Shown in pieces: positions 45,640 through 54,544 of a stretch of 64,000 nt of DNA. Where the stretch lies: NCBI RefSeq assembly GCF_016901015.1, contig NZ_JAFEUP010000004.1, forward strand, positions 490,791 to 554,790, in the 5' to 3' direction. How positions within the stretch are numbered: position 1 is the first letter of the stretch; each line of letters opens with the position of its first letter. The notes below the pieces were generated by a model. It ran no database searches, was not told where the DNA came from, and saw only the letters and a program-made list of their open reading frames with translations. The translations under genes were made by a program, and so were the position numbers. This DNA is from Zestomonas insulae. GTDB taxonomy: Bacteria; Pseudomonadota; Gammaproteobacteria; Pseudomonadales; Pseudomonadaceae.

Positions 45640-47526
45640 ATGAAACTGCGCCGTGGTTGGGACATTCATACCCGCACTCAGCTGATCAGCCTCGGCCCCG
45701 CCCTGCTGCTGACTTTGTTGCTGACTGGATTCTTCATCTTTTCTCGCCTGCAGGACCTGCGTCAGGAGCTCAACCACACCGGGCAACTGATCGCTAACCA
45801 ACTCGCTCCGGCCACCGAGTACGGCGTGATCAACGGCAATCTGCCGGTGCTCGACAGCCTGCTGCGCGCCACCCTGGAAACCCCGCACGTGCGCTTCGTC
45901 GAAGTGCGCGACGGCGATGACCGCATCCTCGTCTACTCCGAGCGCTCGACCGAGCAGGCCGCGACACAGGTGGAGGTGTTCCACGCGCCGATCTACCGCC
46001 AGCGTCTGGCCATGCCGCTGCACAGCCTCGAGGGCCAGGATCGCGCCGAGGACTACCTCGGCCGGGTCGTGGTGGGGATGTCCAACGACGCGTTCAGTAG
46101 CCGCCAGCAGGAGATTCTGTTCAAGGCCGCGGTGCTCGCCGTGCTCGCCCTGGTGGTGACCTTCCTGGTCGCGCGGCGCCTGGCCCGACGCCTGTCGGAG
46201 CCGCTCAGCGCCATGGGCAAGGCCGTGGAAGCGCTGCAGGCCGGCGACTACAGCGGCCGCCTGCCGGCTGGCGACGAGGGCGAGTTGGGCGACCTCGCGC
46301 GGCACATCAACAACCTCGCCGGCGGCCTGGACACCAGCAGCCGCGAGCAGCAGCAGGCGATCAGCCAGCTGATCAGCGCCCGCGAGGAAGCGGAAAAGGC
46401 CAACCGCACCAAGTCCGAGTTCCTGGCGATGATGAGCCACGAACTGCGCACCCCGATGAATGGTGTGCTGGGCATGCTGCAGCTGCTGGAAACCACCGAG
46501 ATGACCCAGGAGCAGGCGGAATACGCGGCCCTGGCCACCGAATCGACCGAGCACCTGTTGAAGGTGATCAACGACATCCTCGACTTCTCGCGCATCGAAC
46601 GCGGCGCCCTGGAGCTGGAGCGAATTCCCTTCAACCTGCTCGACCTGCTGCAAGGCTCGGTGCAGGTATTCCAGCACAGCGCCCAGCAGCGCGGTCTGGA
46701 GCTGCGGCTGGAGGCCCAGCCGGGCCTCGAGCAGCTCGAAGTCCAGGGCGACCCGACGCGCATTCGGCAGATTCTGGTGAACCTGCTCGGCAACGCATTG
46801 AAGTTCACCGAAGAAGGTGGCATCCGTCTGGAAACCCACTGGCAGCCGCTGGATAACGAAGTGCTGTGGTTCAGCTGTGCGGTGCGCGACACCGGCATCG
46901 GCATTCCGCCGGAGCGCCTGGAGCGCATGTTCGACGCCTTCCAGCAGGCCGACAGCTCGATTTCCCGGCGTTACGGCGGCACCGGTCTGGGCCTGGCGAT
47001 CGCCCGCACCCTGGCCGAACGCATGGGTGGCACGCTGCGCGCGGAAAGCCACGAAGGCCAGGGCTCGGTGTTCACCCTAGAAGTACCCCTGCCGTTCTGC
47101 GAAAAAGTCGACGCCCTGCAGCACCGCCACGACGACGCCAGCACTACCAGCAACGGCCAGGAGGTGCTGCTGGTGGAGGATAACCCGGTCAACCAGACGG
47201 TCATCGAAGCCATGCTGCGCAGCCTCGGCTATCAGGTCAGCCTGGTCACCGACGGCGCCCAGGCCGTGCACAGCGCGTCGCAGAGCGAGTTCGCGGCGAT
47301 CCTGATGGACTGCCGCCTGCCGATCATGGACGGCTACGAGGCGACGCGGCGGATTCGCAGCCTGAATGGTCGCCATGCGCAATTGCCCATCATCGCGCTG
47401 ACCGCCAACGCCCTGCAGGGTGACCGTGAAGCCTGCCTACAGGCCGGCATGAACGACTACCTGGCCAAACCCTTTAAACGCGCCGACTTGCAGCGCGTGC
47501 TGCAGCGCTGGCTACCCCCGACCTAA
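45640..47526 (+). CDS. Hybrid sensor histidine kinase (RetS-partner PA1611 type)
   Basis: A 628-aa inner-membrane kinase. A helix (about 17-38), a periplasmic sensor of about 130 aa and a second helix (about 165-185) precede a HAMP, the HisKA box MMSHELRTPMNGVLGML, ATPase motifs (NLLGNALKF, DTGIGIPPER, GGTGLGLAIA) and a C-terminal receiver with phospho-Asp in LMDCRLPIMDG. It has no HPt domain, so phosphate needs a separate HPt. From memory P. aeruginosa PA1611 occupies this slot beside fabA; that orthology is probable. ATG 45640 preferred to GTG 45631. Confidence 0.88.
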   Translation: MKLRRGWDIHTRTQLISLGPALLLTLLLTGFFIFSRLQDLRQELNHTGQLIANQLAPATEYGVINGNLPVLDSLLRATLETPHVRFVEVRDGDDRILVYSERSTEQAATQVEVFHAPIYRQRLAMPLHSLEGQDRAEDYLGRVVVGMSNDAFSSRQQEILFKAAVLAVLALVVTFLVARRLARRLSEPLSAMGKAVEALQAGDYSGRLPAGDEGELGDLARHINNLAGGLDTSSREQQQAISQLISAREEAEKANRTKSEFLAMMSHELRTPMNGVLGMLQLLETTEMTQEQAEYAALATESTEHLLKVINDILDFSRIERGALELERIPFNLLDLLQGSVQVFQHSAQQRGLELRLEAQPGLEQLEVQGDPTRIRQILVNLLGNALKFTEEGGIRLETHWQPLDNEVLWFSCAVRDTGIGIPPERLERMFDAFQQADSSISRRYGGTGLGLAIARTLAERMGGTLRAESHEGQGSVFTLEVPLPFCEKVDALQHRHDDASTTSNGQEVLLVEDNPVNQTVIEAMLRSLGYQVSLVTDGAQAVHSASQSEFAAILMDCRLPIMDGYEATRRIRSLNGRHAQLPIIALTANALQGDREACLQAGMNDYLAKPFKRADLQRVLQRWLPPT

Positions 47527-47738
47527 GGCGAGTGGCCTGGCCTCTGGGTTCTTGCTAGCGTGGACCCTTCGGCGGATGACGACCTATCCTTTTCATGCAT
47601 GGTGTACAACTGTGCTCGGCGCACTGTGACTTTCACCACTACGCAACAGTCTATGACTAGGCTGACGAGGCGCCTGGGGTGTATCGCAGCCCAGAGGAGT
47701 CGCCAACCCTGCCGCTCAGGGATCAATGAGGAGTTCGC

Positions 47739-48254
47739 ATGACCAAACAATCCGCCTTTACCCGGGAAGACCTGTTGCGCTGCAGCCGCGGCGAACTATT
47801 CGGTCCGGGGAACGCGCAACTGCCGGCCCCCAACATGCTGATGGTGGATCGCATCACGCATATCAGCGAAACCGGTGGCAAGTACGGCAAGGGCGAATTG
47901 GTCGCCGAACTGGATATCAATCCCGACCTGTGGTTCTTCGCTTGCCACTTCGAGGGTGATCCGGTGATGCCGGGCTGCCTGGGCCTGGATGCCATGTGGC
48001 AACTGGTCGGTTTCTATCTGGGCTGGCAAGGCAACCCGGGCCGCGGCCGTGCGCTGGGTTCCGGCGAAGTGAAGTTCTTCGGCCAGGTCCTGCCGACCGC
48101 CAAGAAAGTCACCTACAACATCCATATCAAGCGCACCATCAACCGCTCGCTGATTCTCGGCATCGCCGACGGCAGCGTCAGCGTCGATGGTCGCGAAATC
48201 TACAGTGCCGAGGGTCTGCGCGTCGGCCTGTTCACCTCCACTGACAATTTTTAA
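47739..48254 (+). CDS. fabA: 3-hydroxyacyl-ACP dehydratase/isomerase FabA
   Basis: A 171-aa hotdog enzyme that dehydrates 3-hydroxydecanoyl-ACP and isomerises trans-2 to cis-3-decenoyl-ACP, starting unsaturated fatty acid synthesis. The catalytic His and Asp lie in [24 protein letters not shown]. The sequence starts [36 protein letters not shown] at 47739 has GAGGAG nearby. Cotranscribed with fabB, 11 bp downstream. Confidence 0.97.
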   Translation: MTKQSAFTREDLLRCSRGELFGPGNAQLPAPNMLMVDRITHISETGGKYGKGELVAELDINPDLWFFACHFEGDPVMPGCLGLDAMWQLVGFYLGWQGNPGRGRALGSGEVKFFGQVLPTAKKVTYNIHIKRTINRSLILGIADGSVSVDGREIYSAEGLRVGLFTSTDNF

Positions 48255-48265
48255 GGGTTATCCGC

Positions 48266-49486
48266 ATGCGTCGCGCCGTGATTACCGGTCTGGGCATCGT
48301 CTCCTGCCTGGGCAATGACAAAGACACCGTCTCCGCCAACCTGCGTGCCGGGCGTGCCGGTATCCGCTTCAACCCGTCGTATGCCGAAATGGGCCTGCGC
48401 AGCCAGGTCTCCGGCTCGGTCGACCTGAAGCTGGAAGAGCTGATCGATCGCAAGATCTATCGCTTCATGGGCGACGCTGCCGCCTACGCCTACCTGGCGA
48501 TGGAGCAGGCGATCCAGGACTCCGGCCTGACCCCTGAGCAGGTTTCCAACACCCGCACTGGCCTGGTCGCCGGTTCCGGTGGCGCCTCCACCATCAACCA
48601 GATGGAAGCCATCGACACCCTGCGCGAAAAAGGCGTCAAGCGCATCGGCCCATACCGCGTGCCGCGCACCATGAGCAGCACCGTGTCGGCCTGCCTGGCC
48701 ACGCCGTTCGAAATCAAGGGCGTGAACTACTCGATCTCCTCCGCCTGCGCCACCAGTGCTCACTGCATCGGTCACGCCATGGAGCAGATTCAGCTGGGCA
48801 AACAGGACATCGTCTTCGCCGGCGGCGGCGAGGAAGAGCACTGGAGCCAAAGCTGCCTGTTCGACGCCATGGGCGCCCTCTCCACCCAGTACAACGAAAC
48901 GCCGGAGAAGGCCTCGCGCGCCTACGACGCCAAGCGTGACGGTTTCGTCATCGCCGGCGGCGGCGGCATGGTCGTCGTTGAAGAGTTGGAGCACGCCCTC
49001 AAGCGCGGCGCCAAGATCTACGCGGAAATCGTCGGCTACGGCGCGACTTCCGACGGCTACGACATGGTTGCCCCGAGCGGCGAAGGCGCCACCCGCTGCA
49101 TGCAGCAGGCGCTGGCCACCGTTAGCGATCCGATCGACTACCTGAACACCCACGGCACCTCGACCCCGGTCGGCGACACCGCCGAAGCGCGTGCGGTACG
49201 CACCGTGTTCGGCGACAAGGCTCCGGCGATCAGCTCGACCAAGAGTCTGTCCGGTCACTCGCTGGGCGCCGCCGGTGTCCACGAGGCGATCTACTGCATG
49301 CTGATGATGGAAGGCCAGTTCATCGCCGGTTCGGCCAACATCGACGAAGTCGATCCGGACGTCGCCGACCTGCCGATCCAGCGCACCACGCAGGAAAACG
49401 CCAAGATCGACACCGTGATGAGCAACAGCTTCGGCTTCGGTGGCACCAACGCCACGCTGATCCTGAAGCGCTGGACCGGCAAGTAA
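48266..49486 (+). CDS. fabB: 3-oxoacyl-ACP synthase I FabB
   Basis: A 406-aa condensing enzyme that elongates the cis-3-decenoyl-ACP made by FabA. The nucleophile Cys is in [17 protein letters not shown] (residue about 163), and the catalytic His residues are in [11 protein letters not shown] and [15 protein letters not shown] at 48266 has AAGGGTT upstream. It ends at a strong terminator. Confidence 0.97.
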   Translation: MRRAVITGLGIVSCLGNDKDTVSANLRAGRAGIRFNPSYAEMGLRSQVSGSVDLKLEELIDRKIYRFMGDAAAYAYLAMEQAIQDSGLTPEQVSNTRTGLVAGSGGASTINQMEAIDTLREKGVKRIGPYRVPRTMSSTVSACLATPFEIKGVNYSISSACATSAHCIGHAMEQIQLGKQDIVFAGGGEEEHWSQSCLFDAMGALSTQYNETPEKASRAYDAKRDGFVIAGGGGMVVVEELEHALKRGAKIYAEIVGYGATSDGYDMVAPSGEGATRCMQQALATVSDPIDYLNTHGTSTPVGDTAEARAVRTVFGDKAPAISSTKSLSGHSLGAAGVHEAIYCMLMMEGQFIAGSANIDEVDPDVADLPIQRTTQENAKIDTVMSNSFGFGGTNATLILKRWTGK

Positions 49487-49500
49487 GCCGCTCCCGCAAC

Positions 49501-49530
49501 AAAAAAGGGCGCCTCTCGGCGCCCTTTTTC
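49501..49530. terminator. Bidirectional intrinsic terminator between fabB and mddA
   Basis: GGGCGCC (49508-49514) and GGCGCCC (49518-49524) form a stem flanked by AAAAAA on the left and TTTTT on the right, so it can terminate both convergent genes. Confidence 0.88.
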
Positions 49531-49540
49531 ATTTCCGGCC

Positions 49541-50308
49541 TCAGGCCGCGGTTTCATCGTTCTGCAGGGTACGCCGCGGGCGGTTGATACGCGGCACCAG
49601 CATCGGCACTTCACGACGGTAGGTGGCGTATTCGGGATGCGCGTCTTGCAGGTCACGCTCCTCGAACTGGATGGCCGACAGGATGTACGCGGTGTTGAGC
49701 AACGCGAACAGCGCGTGGGTCATGGTCATCTCCGGGGTCGCCCAGAAGGCGATGAACCAGCCCACGTACAGCGGATGACGCACCACGCGATACATCGCCG
49801 GGGTCTTGAAGGCCAGTGGCTGGTAAGCGCGGCCCTGCAACTGCAGCCACACCTGACGCAAGCCGAACAGGTCGAAGTGGTTGATCAGGAAGGTGCTGTA
49901 CAGCACCAGCAACCAGCCCAGACCGAACAGCGTGTAGAGCAGGCCGCGACCGACCGGGTTTTCGACCGACCAGAACACCCCACCGACCGGCTGCCAGAAG
50001 CTGAACATCAGGATCAGCGCCAGGCTGGAGAACAGCACGTAGGTGCTGCGCTCGGCCTCGACCGGCACCCACTGGGTCCACCAGCGCTTGAACGCCGGCC
50101 GGGCCATCACGCTGTGCTGCAGGGCGAACAGCGCGAGCAGCAGCACGTCGATGAGCACCGCGCTAGTCGACGGCATCCGTGGCTCGCCATCCAGCGTGCT
50201 CGGAACGAACGGCAGGTTACCGACGAACGCGATCAGATAGAGGAAGGTGGCGAAGAAGATCAGGTAGCTCACAACGCCATAGATGAAGATGGAAGTGCGC
50301 TTGAACAT
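49541..50308 (-). CDS. mddA: Methanethiol S-methyltransferase MddA-like
   Basis: A 255-aa integral membrane methyltransferase with about six helices. The isoprenylcysteine carboxyl methyltransferase-like core MYRVVRHPLYVGWFIAFWATPEMTMTHALFALLNTAYILSAIQFEERDL binds S-adenosylmethionine. MddA methylates methanethiol to dimethyl sulfide; length and motifs fit. A related NnrU-type role is the alternative. ATG at 50308 has GAGGAG upstream. Confidence 0.82.
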   Translation of the reverse strand: MFKRTSIFIYGVVSYLIFFATFLYLIAFVGNLPFVPSTLDGEPRMPSTSAVLIDVLLLALFALQHSVMARPAFKRWWTQWVPVEAERSTYVLFSSLALILMFSFWQPVGGVFWSVENPVGRGLLYTLFGLGWLLVLYSTFLINHFDLFGLRQVWLQLQGRAYQPLAFKTPAMYRVVRHPLYVGWFIAFWATPEMTMTHALFALLNTAYILSAIQFEERDLQDAHPEYATYRREVPMLVPRINRPRRTLQNDETAA

Positions 50309-50602
50309 GTTCGGCTCCTCGGCAAGCAAGCGACCGTACTGCCCGGCCCGGCCGACACCTACGCGATTCAGGCAGAGAAAAGGGAACGGATGGCGAAGCT
50401 CGGCAGCTGCACGCACTGGCAGCCCAGTGGTGCAGCGGCGCAGCGGCCGAGTTGCGGGAGTTGGCGTTCGATCGTATGGCGCTTCATGCTCGGTACCTAC
50501 CTTGGCTAGTGGTTCGGTGCAGTGCTCTGCACTTGAAGCCAGGTTATGGCCGGCATGTATCGGCTCTATGTCTGTAGCAGGGGAAATTGTTGCGCTTCGG
50601 TT
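50309..50602. other. Intergenic region between mddA and the multi-PAS kinase
   Basis: A 294-bp gap between two minus-strand genes. It holds a small perfect hairpin (GTGCAG 50517-50522, CTGCAC 50527-50532) and one short reading frame (50368-50487, minus) described among the findings. No firm gene or promoter was seen. Confidence 0.45.
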
Positions 50603-53401
50603 TCAGTCGCGGCTTTCGCTTAGCAGCTGACGTAACAGGCGATGCAACTGCACCTGGTCGACCGGCTTGCGCAGCAGCGCGCGCAAACCCTCGGCCTGCA
50701 CCTGGCCCTCGCTCAGCTGATCGCTGAAACCGCTGTACAACACGATCGGCAGGTCCGCGCGCAGCACCAGCAACCGCCTGGCCACCTGCAGCCCGGTGAG
50801 GCGCGGCATGCTCTGGTCGAGAATTACCAGGTCCCAGGCATAGGGATCGGCGCAGAGCATCGCACAGGCCTGCTCGGCATCGCCGAAATGGCGCACTTGC
50901 AGGCCCCAGTCGGCAAGGCGATCGGCCATGAACTCGGCCACCATCGGCTCGTCATCGACCACCGCGACGCGGCCGCGCAACGGCTCCGCATGCGCCGCCA
51001 CCTGCTGCTCGCCGACCTCCGCCGCGCACGGCGTGCCCTCGGCCAGCGCCGGCAGGAAAATCTGGAAGGTGCTGCCCTCGCCCAGCCGCGAAGCGACGTG
51101 GATGTGTCCCGAGTACTCGTGGACGATGCCGTGCACCAGCGACAAGCCCATGCCGCTGCCCTGCCCGCTGGCCTTGGTGGAGAAGAACGGCTCGAACATG
51201 TGCTCGCACACTGCGGCCTCGATGCCCGGGCCGCTGTCGCTGACGCTGAGCACCACATACTGGCCGCCGAACGGCTGCCGGCAGGACGCGCAAATGCCGC
51301 GCTGCATGGCCTGCACGCCCACCGCAATGCGCAGCTGGCCGACCCCGGACATGGCGTCGCGAGCGTTGATGCACAGGTTCATCAGCACCTGTTCCAGCTG
51401 CACCGGATCGACCAGCACCGGCGGCAGATCGACCGGCAGACGGGTGTCGATCTCCACGCTGGACGGCAGACTGGCCTCGACCAGCTTGATGAAGCCGCCG
51501 ATCCGCTCGGCCAATGCCACCGGCTGCGGCTGACCGCGGCTGCCGCGGCTGAAGGTGAGCATCTGCTGGATCAGGTCGCGAGCCTTCTCGGCCGAGCGCT
51601 GCACGCGGGTCAGGTAGTGGTTGAGGCGCGGGTCGGGCAGTTGCTCGGCCAGCTCCTGGGCCATCACCGTGTAGCCGAGCATGCCGGTGAGCAGGTTGTT
51701 GAAATCGTGCGCCACGCCCCCGGTCAGGTGCCCGATCGCCTCCATGCGCTGTGCCTGGCGCAGCTGCTGGGCGAGTGCCGCGCGCTGCTCTTCGGCGTGC
51801 TTGAGTTCGGTGATGTCGCGCAGGTAGCCGATGAATTGCAGACCATCCGGATTGTCCACCGCGCTGACCGTCAGTTCGGCGGTGAACTCCTCGCCGTTGG
51901 CCCGCCGAAGCTGCACTTCGACGCGCCGGCCGTTCATCAAGCGCCAACCGGCCAGGTAGGCCTGGAAGCCGCTGCGCATCTTCTCCTTGTGGCGCTCGGG
52001 GAGGATCAGCTCGGCCAGTGGCTGGCCGATCGCCTGTTCGCGGCGGTAGCCGAAGCACTGTTCGGCGGACGGGTTGAAGGCCAGCACGCGGCCGTCACCG
52101 TCGGTGCTGATGATGCAGTCCAGCGCCGTACTGACGATCGCCCGGTATTGCTGCTCGCTGGCGCGCAGGGCCTGTTCCGCGGCCTTGCGCTGGCTGATTT
52201 CGCGAGTGATGCCGAGGATGCGCTCGACCCCGCCGATGGTCGTGCGCTTGAGCACCACCTCGTCCCAGTGCAGGCTGCCATCGCGGTTGCGCCGGTGCCA
52301 TTCGAAGCGCTGCAGCTCGCCGTCGCGGGCGCGCGCCAGCCAGCCGGCGGCGTCCTCACCGGTATAGGGGCGGTAGCCGGCGCTGAAGTCGTCGATGGTC
52401 AGCCCGAGCATCTCCTCGTAGCGGTAGCCGTAGGCCGCGCAGGCCTTGGGATTGACGTCGACCAGCACGCCGCTGTGCAGGTCGTGGACGAAGATCGCGT
52501 CCTCCGAACTGTCGAAGATCGCCCGGTAGCTCGCCTCGGCCTCGCCACTCTGGATTTCCGCCGCGGCGCGCACCGAGAAGACCTTGAGCAGCGCCTCGGT
52601 GAGCTCCGGGGACTCCAGGGTGCCGCGGCTGGAGATGGAAATCAGGCCGATCGGCCGGCCATCGGTGGCGAACAGCGGGTAGCCGGAATAGCTGTCGAGG
52701 TTGAATTCCTTGATGAACGGGTCATCGGGAAAGCGCACCCGGGCGTCACGACCAACGAACTGGAAGCCCTGCTCGATCACCCGCTCGCAGGGCGTGCCGG
52801 TGAGGCGGTAGGTGATGTTGTCGCGCAGCTGGCCATCGAAATACAGCGCCACGGTGCGCAGGCGCTTGACCCGGTCGCCCACCAGGTGGGCAATGACGAC
52901 GATGTCGGCGCCCAGCGAACGGCCCAGGTAGCGGACGATCTCGTTGAACACCGCCTCGCCGCTGACCGCCGAAACGCCCATGGCGATATGCCGCAGCGCT
53001 TCTTCCCAGCGCTTGCGCGCGGTGATGTCGGTGGACATGCCGCACACCGCGATGACTTTGCCGTGGTCGTCGAACAGCGGCACCTTGGTTGACAGGTAGG
53101 TACGCTGCCCGCCCGCCAGTTCGACCTGTTCCTCGAACTCCAGGGCCTGGCCCAGTTCGGCCACCCGGCGGTCGTTGGCGCGCAGCACGTCGGCTTCGGC
53201 GGAAGGGAACAGTTCGTGGTCGGTGTGGCCGACGACTTCCGCGGCGCTGCGCCCGAACAATTCCTCGAAGGCGCGATTGACCAGCTGCAGATGGCCCTGC
53301 AGGTCCTTCACGTAGATCACCGCGCTGCTGTTATCGACGATCTGGCGCAGCTGGTGCTCCACGGTGCTGGACGCGAGGATCCTCGGCAGGGGCTGATTCA
53401 T
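50603..53401 (-). CDS. Multi-PAS/GAF hybrid sensor histidine kinase
   Basis: A 932-aa predicted cytoplasmic kinase; no membrane helix is evident. Order: PAS (about 15-125), GAF (about 135-305), PAS (about 310-425), PAS (about 430-550), HisKA with GHLTGGVAHDFNNLLTGMLG (about 575), ATPase domain (NLCINARDAMSG, SDSGPGIEA, GSGMGLSLVHGIV) and a C-terminal receiver with phospho-Asp in LVILDQSMPRLTG. A CASC motif sits inside the ATPase domain. ATG at 53401. The ligand is unknown. The nearby regulator at 53706 is a possible output. Confidence 0.87.
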   Translation of the reverse strand: MNQPLPRILASSTVEHQLRQIVDNSSAVIYVKDLQGHLQLVNRAFEELFGRSAAEVVGHTDHELFPSAEADVLRANDRRVAELGQALEFEEQVELAGGQRTYLSTKVPLFDDHGKVIAVCGMSTDITARKRWEEALRHIAMGVSAVSGEAVFNEIVRYLGRSLGADIVVIAHLVGDRVKRLRTVALYFDGQLRDNITYRLTGTPCERVIEQGFQFVGRDARVRFPDDPFIKEFNLDSYSGYPLFATDGRPIGLISISSRGTLESPELTEALLKVFSVRAAAEIQSGEAEASYRAIFDSSEDAIFVHDLHSGVLVDVNPKACAAYGYRYEEMLGLTIDDFSAGYRPYTGEDAAGWLARARDGELQRFEWHRRNRDGSLHWDEVVLKRTTIGGVERILGITREISQRKAAEQALRASEQQYRAIVSTALDCIISTDGDGRVLAFNPSAEQCFGYRREQAIGQPLAELILPERHKEKMRSGFQAYLAGWRLMNGRRVEVQLRRANGEEFTAELTVSAVDNPDGLQFIGYLRDITELKHAEEQRAALAQQLRQAQRMEAIGHLTGGVAHDFNNLLTGMLGYTVMAQELAEQLPDPRLNHYLTRVQRSAEKARDLIQQMLTFSRGSRGQPQPVALAERIGGFIKLVEASLPSSVEIDTRLPVDLPPVLVDPVQLEQVLMNLCINARDAMSGVGQLRIAVGVQAMQRGICASCRQPFGGQYVVLSVSDSGPGIEAAVCEHMFEPFFSTKASGQGSGMGLSLVHGIVHEYSGHIHVASRLGEGSTFQIFLPALAEGTPCAAEVGEQQVAAHAEPLRGRVAVVDDEPMVAEFMADRLADWGLQVRHFGDAEQACAMLCADPYAWDLVILDQSMPRLTGLQVARRLLVLRADLPIVLYSGFSDQLSEGQVQAEGLRALLRKPVDQVQLHRLLRQLLSESRD

Positions 53402-53705
53402 GCGCACATCCTCGGCTGGAAGCGAGATTCTGCGCTGAGTATAGGGGCGTACCCGGCGCCTTCGAGGGGGGCGCAACCGGGTTGAAACAATTGAAACAAA
53501 ACAACCTCAGAACCTGTTTACGATCTTCTGGATTAGAGCCAGACAAGGCGCAACGACCGATGGGGGTAACAGCCAAAGGCTGGCCCAAAGGGCGAGCGTA
53601 GCGAGTCAAATGGCCGAAAAAGCGCAGTTTACGGAGTGCAAATGAGCATTTTGAGGCCACTTTTAAGGCGGTCTGGCTGCGAACCAGGAGCTCGTAAACA
53701 GGTCC
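53402..53705. other. Intergenic region carrying the MITE-like element
   Basis: This 304-bp gap is filled largely by the 193-bp inverted-repeat element at 53511-53703. The remaining 109 bp upstream of the kinase has a short leader and an A/T-rich stretch (GAAACAATTGAAACAAAACAA, about 53483-53503) where a promoter would be expected. Confidence 0.6.
53511..53703. mobile_element. MITE-like 193-bp element with 33-bp terminal inverted repeats
   Basis: Terminal inverted repeats 53512-53544 and 53671-53703 match at 27 of 33 positions (outer core ACCTGTTTACGA). The element is flanked by a 6-bp direct repeat CCTCAG (53505-53510 and 53704-53709), as expected for a target-site duplication. It has no transposase ORF, so it would need a transposase in trans. 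I recall similar sequences at many Pseudomonas loci but cannot name the family. Confidence 0.75.
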
Positions 53706-54419
53706 TCAGCGCGGCACGAACATATAGCCAACTCCGCGCACCGTGCGGATCAGCTGCGGCTTGTCGGGATCCGGCTCGAGCTTGCGGCGCAGCCGGGCGA
53801 TGCGGATGTCGATCGAGCGGTCGAACGGGTTCCAGTCGCGCTGCTGGGTCAGGTTGAGGATCTGGTCGCGCGACAGTGGGCGGTTCGGCCGCTGCACGAA
53901 CACCTGCAGCATCTCGAACTCCATGGCGGTCAGCGGCACTTCGGCGCCGCTGGCGTCGAACAGCTGATGGCGCTGCAGGTCCAGGCGGCAGTCGCCGAGC
54001 GCCAGCAGCTCGGCGTCGGGCGCCGCTTCCGCCGCGGCGCTGGGCTGGCGGTTGTAGCGGCGCAGCACGGTCTTCAGGCGGGCCAGTAGCTCGCGGGGAT
54101 CGAAGGGTTTGGCCAGGTAGTCGTCGGCGCCGACTTCCAGGCCGACGATGCGGTCCAGCGGCGTGCTGGCCCCGGAAATCATGATCACCGGCAGGTCGTG
54201 GTGCTCGCGCAGGAAGCGCGCCAGGCTCAGGCCGTCCTCACCGGGCAGACCGACGTCGAGCAGCACCACGTCAGGCAGGTGCTCGGCGAGCAAGGCGCGC
54301 ATCTGCTGGCTGTCCGCCGCCAGCGCCACTTCGTAACCGTGCCCGCCCAGGTAATCGGCGAGCAACTGACGGATGTCGGCGTCGTCGTCGACCGCCAGGA
54401 CCCTGATCGGCGCTGCCAT
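53706..54419 (-). CDS. OmpR-family response regulator
   Basis: A 237-aa regulator. Receiver domain 1-120: acidic pocket VDDDADI, phospho-Asp in VVLLDVGLPGEDG, Lys in YLAKPF. The C-terminal winged helix has QRDWNPFDRSIDIRIARLRRKLEPDP. The gene has no adjacent simple kinase; the hybrid kinase 204 bp beyond may be its partner. ATG at 54419 has GAGGAGG upstream. The stop codon lies inside the 6-bp repeat flanking the MITE-like element. Confidence 0.9.
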   Translation of the reverse strand: MAAPIRVLAVDDDADIRQLLADYLGGHGYEVALAADSQQMRALLAEHLPDVVLLDVGLPGEDGLSLARFLREHHDLPVIMISGASTPLDRIVGLEVGADDYLAKPFDPRELLARLKTVLRRYNRQPSAAAEAAPDAELLALGDCRLDLQRHQLFDASGAEVPLTAMEFEMLQVFVQRPNRPLSRDQILNLTQQRDWNPFDRSIDIRIARLRRKLEPDPDKPQLIRTVRGVGYMFVPR

Positions 54420-54502
54420 GCTGCCCTCCTCTTCGCGCATCCGCCTCAGCCACTATAGCTGCCGACACCTGCGGCCAACGCACAGCTGGTCAGCGCACCA
54501 TG

Positions 54503-54526
54503 AAAAACGGCGCCTTGCGGCGCCGT
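54503..54526 (-). terminator. Intrinsic terminator after the DUF1329 gene
   Basis: ACGGCGCC (54507-54514) and GGCGCCGT (54519-54526) form a perfect 8-bp stem with a 4-nt loop, followed in the minus direction by TTTTT. Confidence 0.88.
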
Positions 54527-54544
54527 TGCTGTGGAGCGGTTGAA

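Noticed and set aside
50642..53092. An 816-codon open frame opposite the multi-PAS kinase
   Set aside because: Antisense shadow of a recognisable kinase; no motif or start signal of its own.
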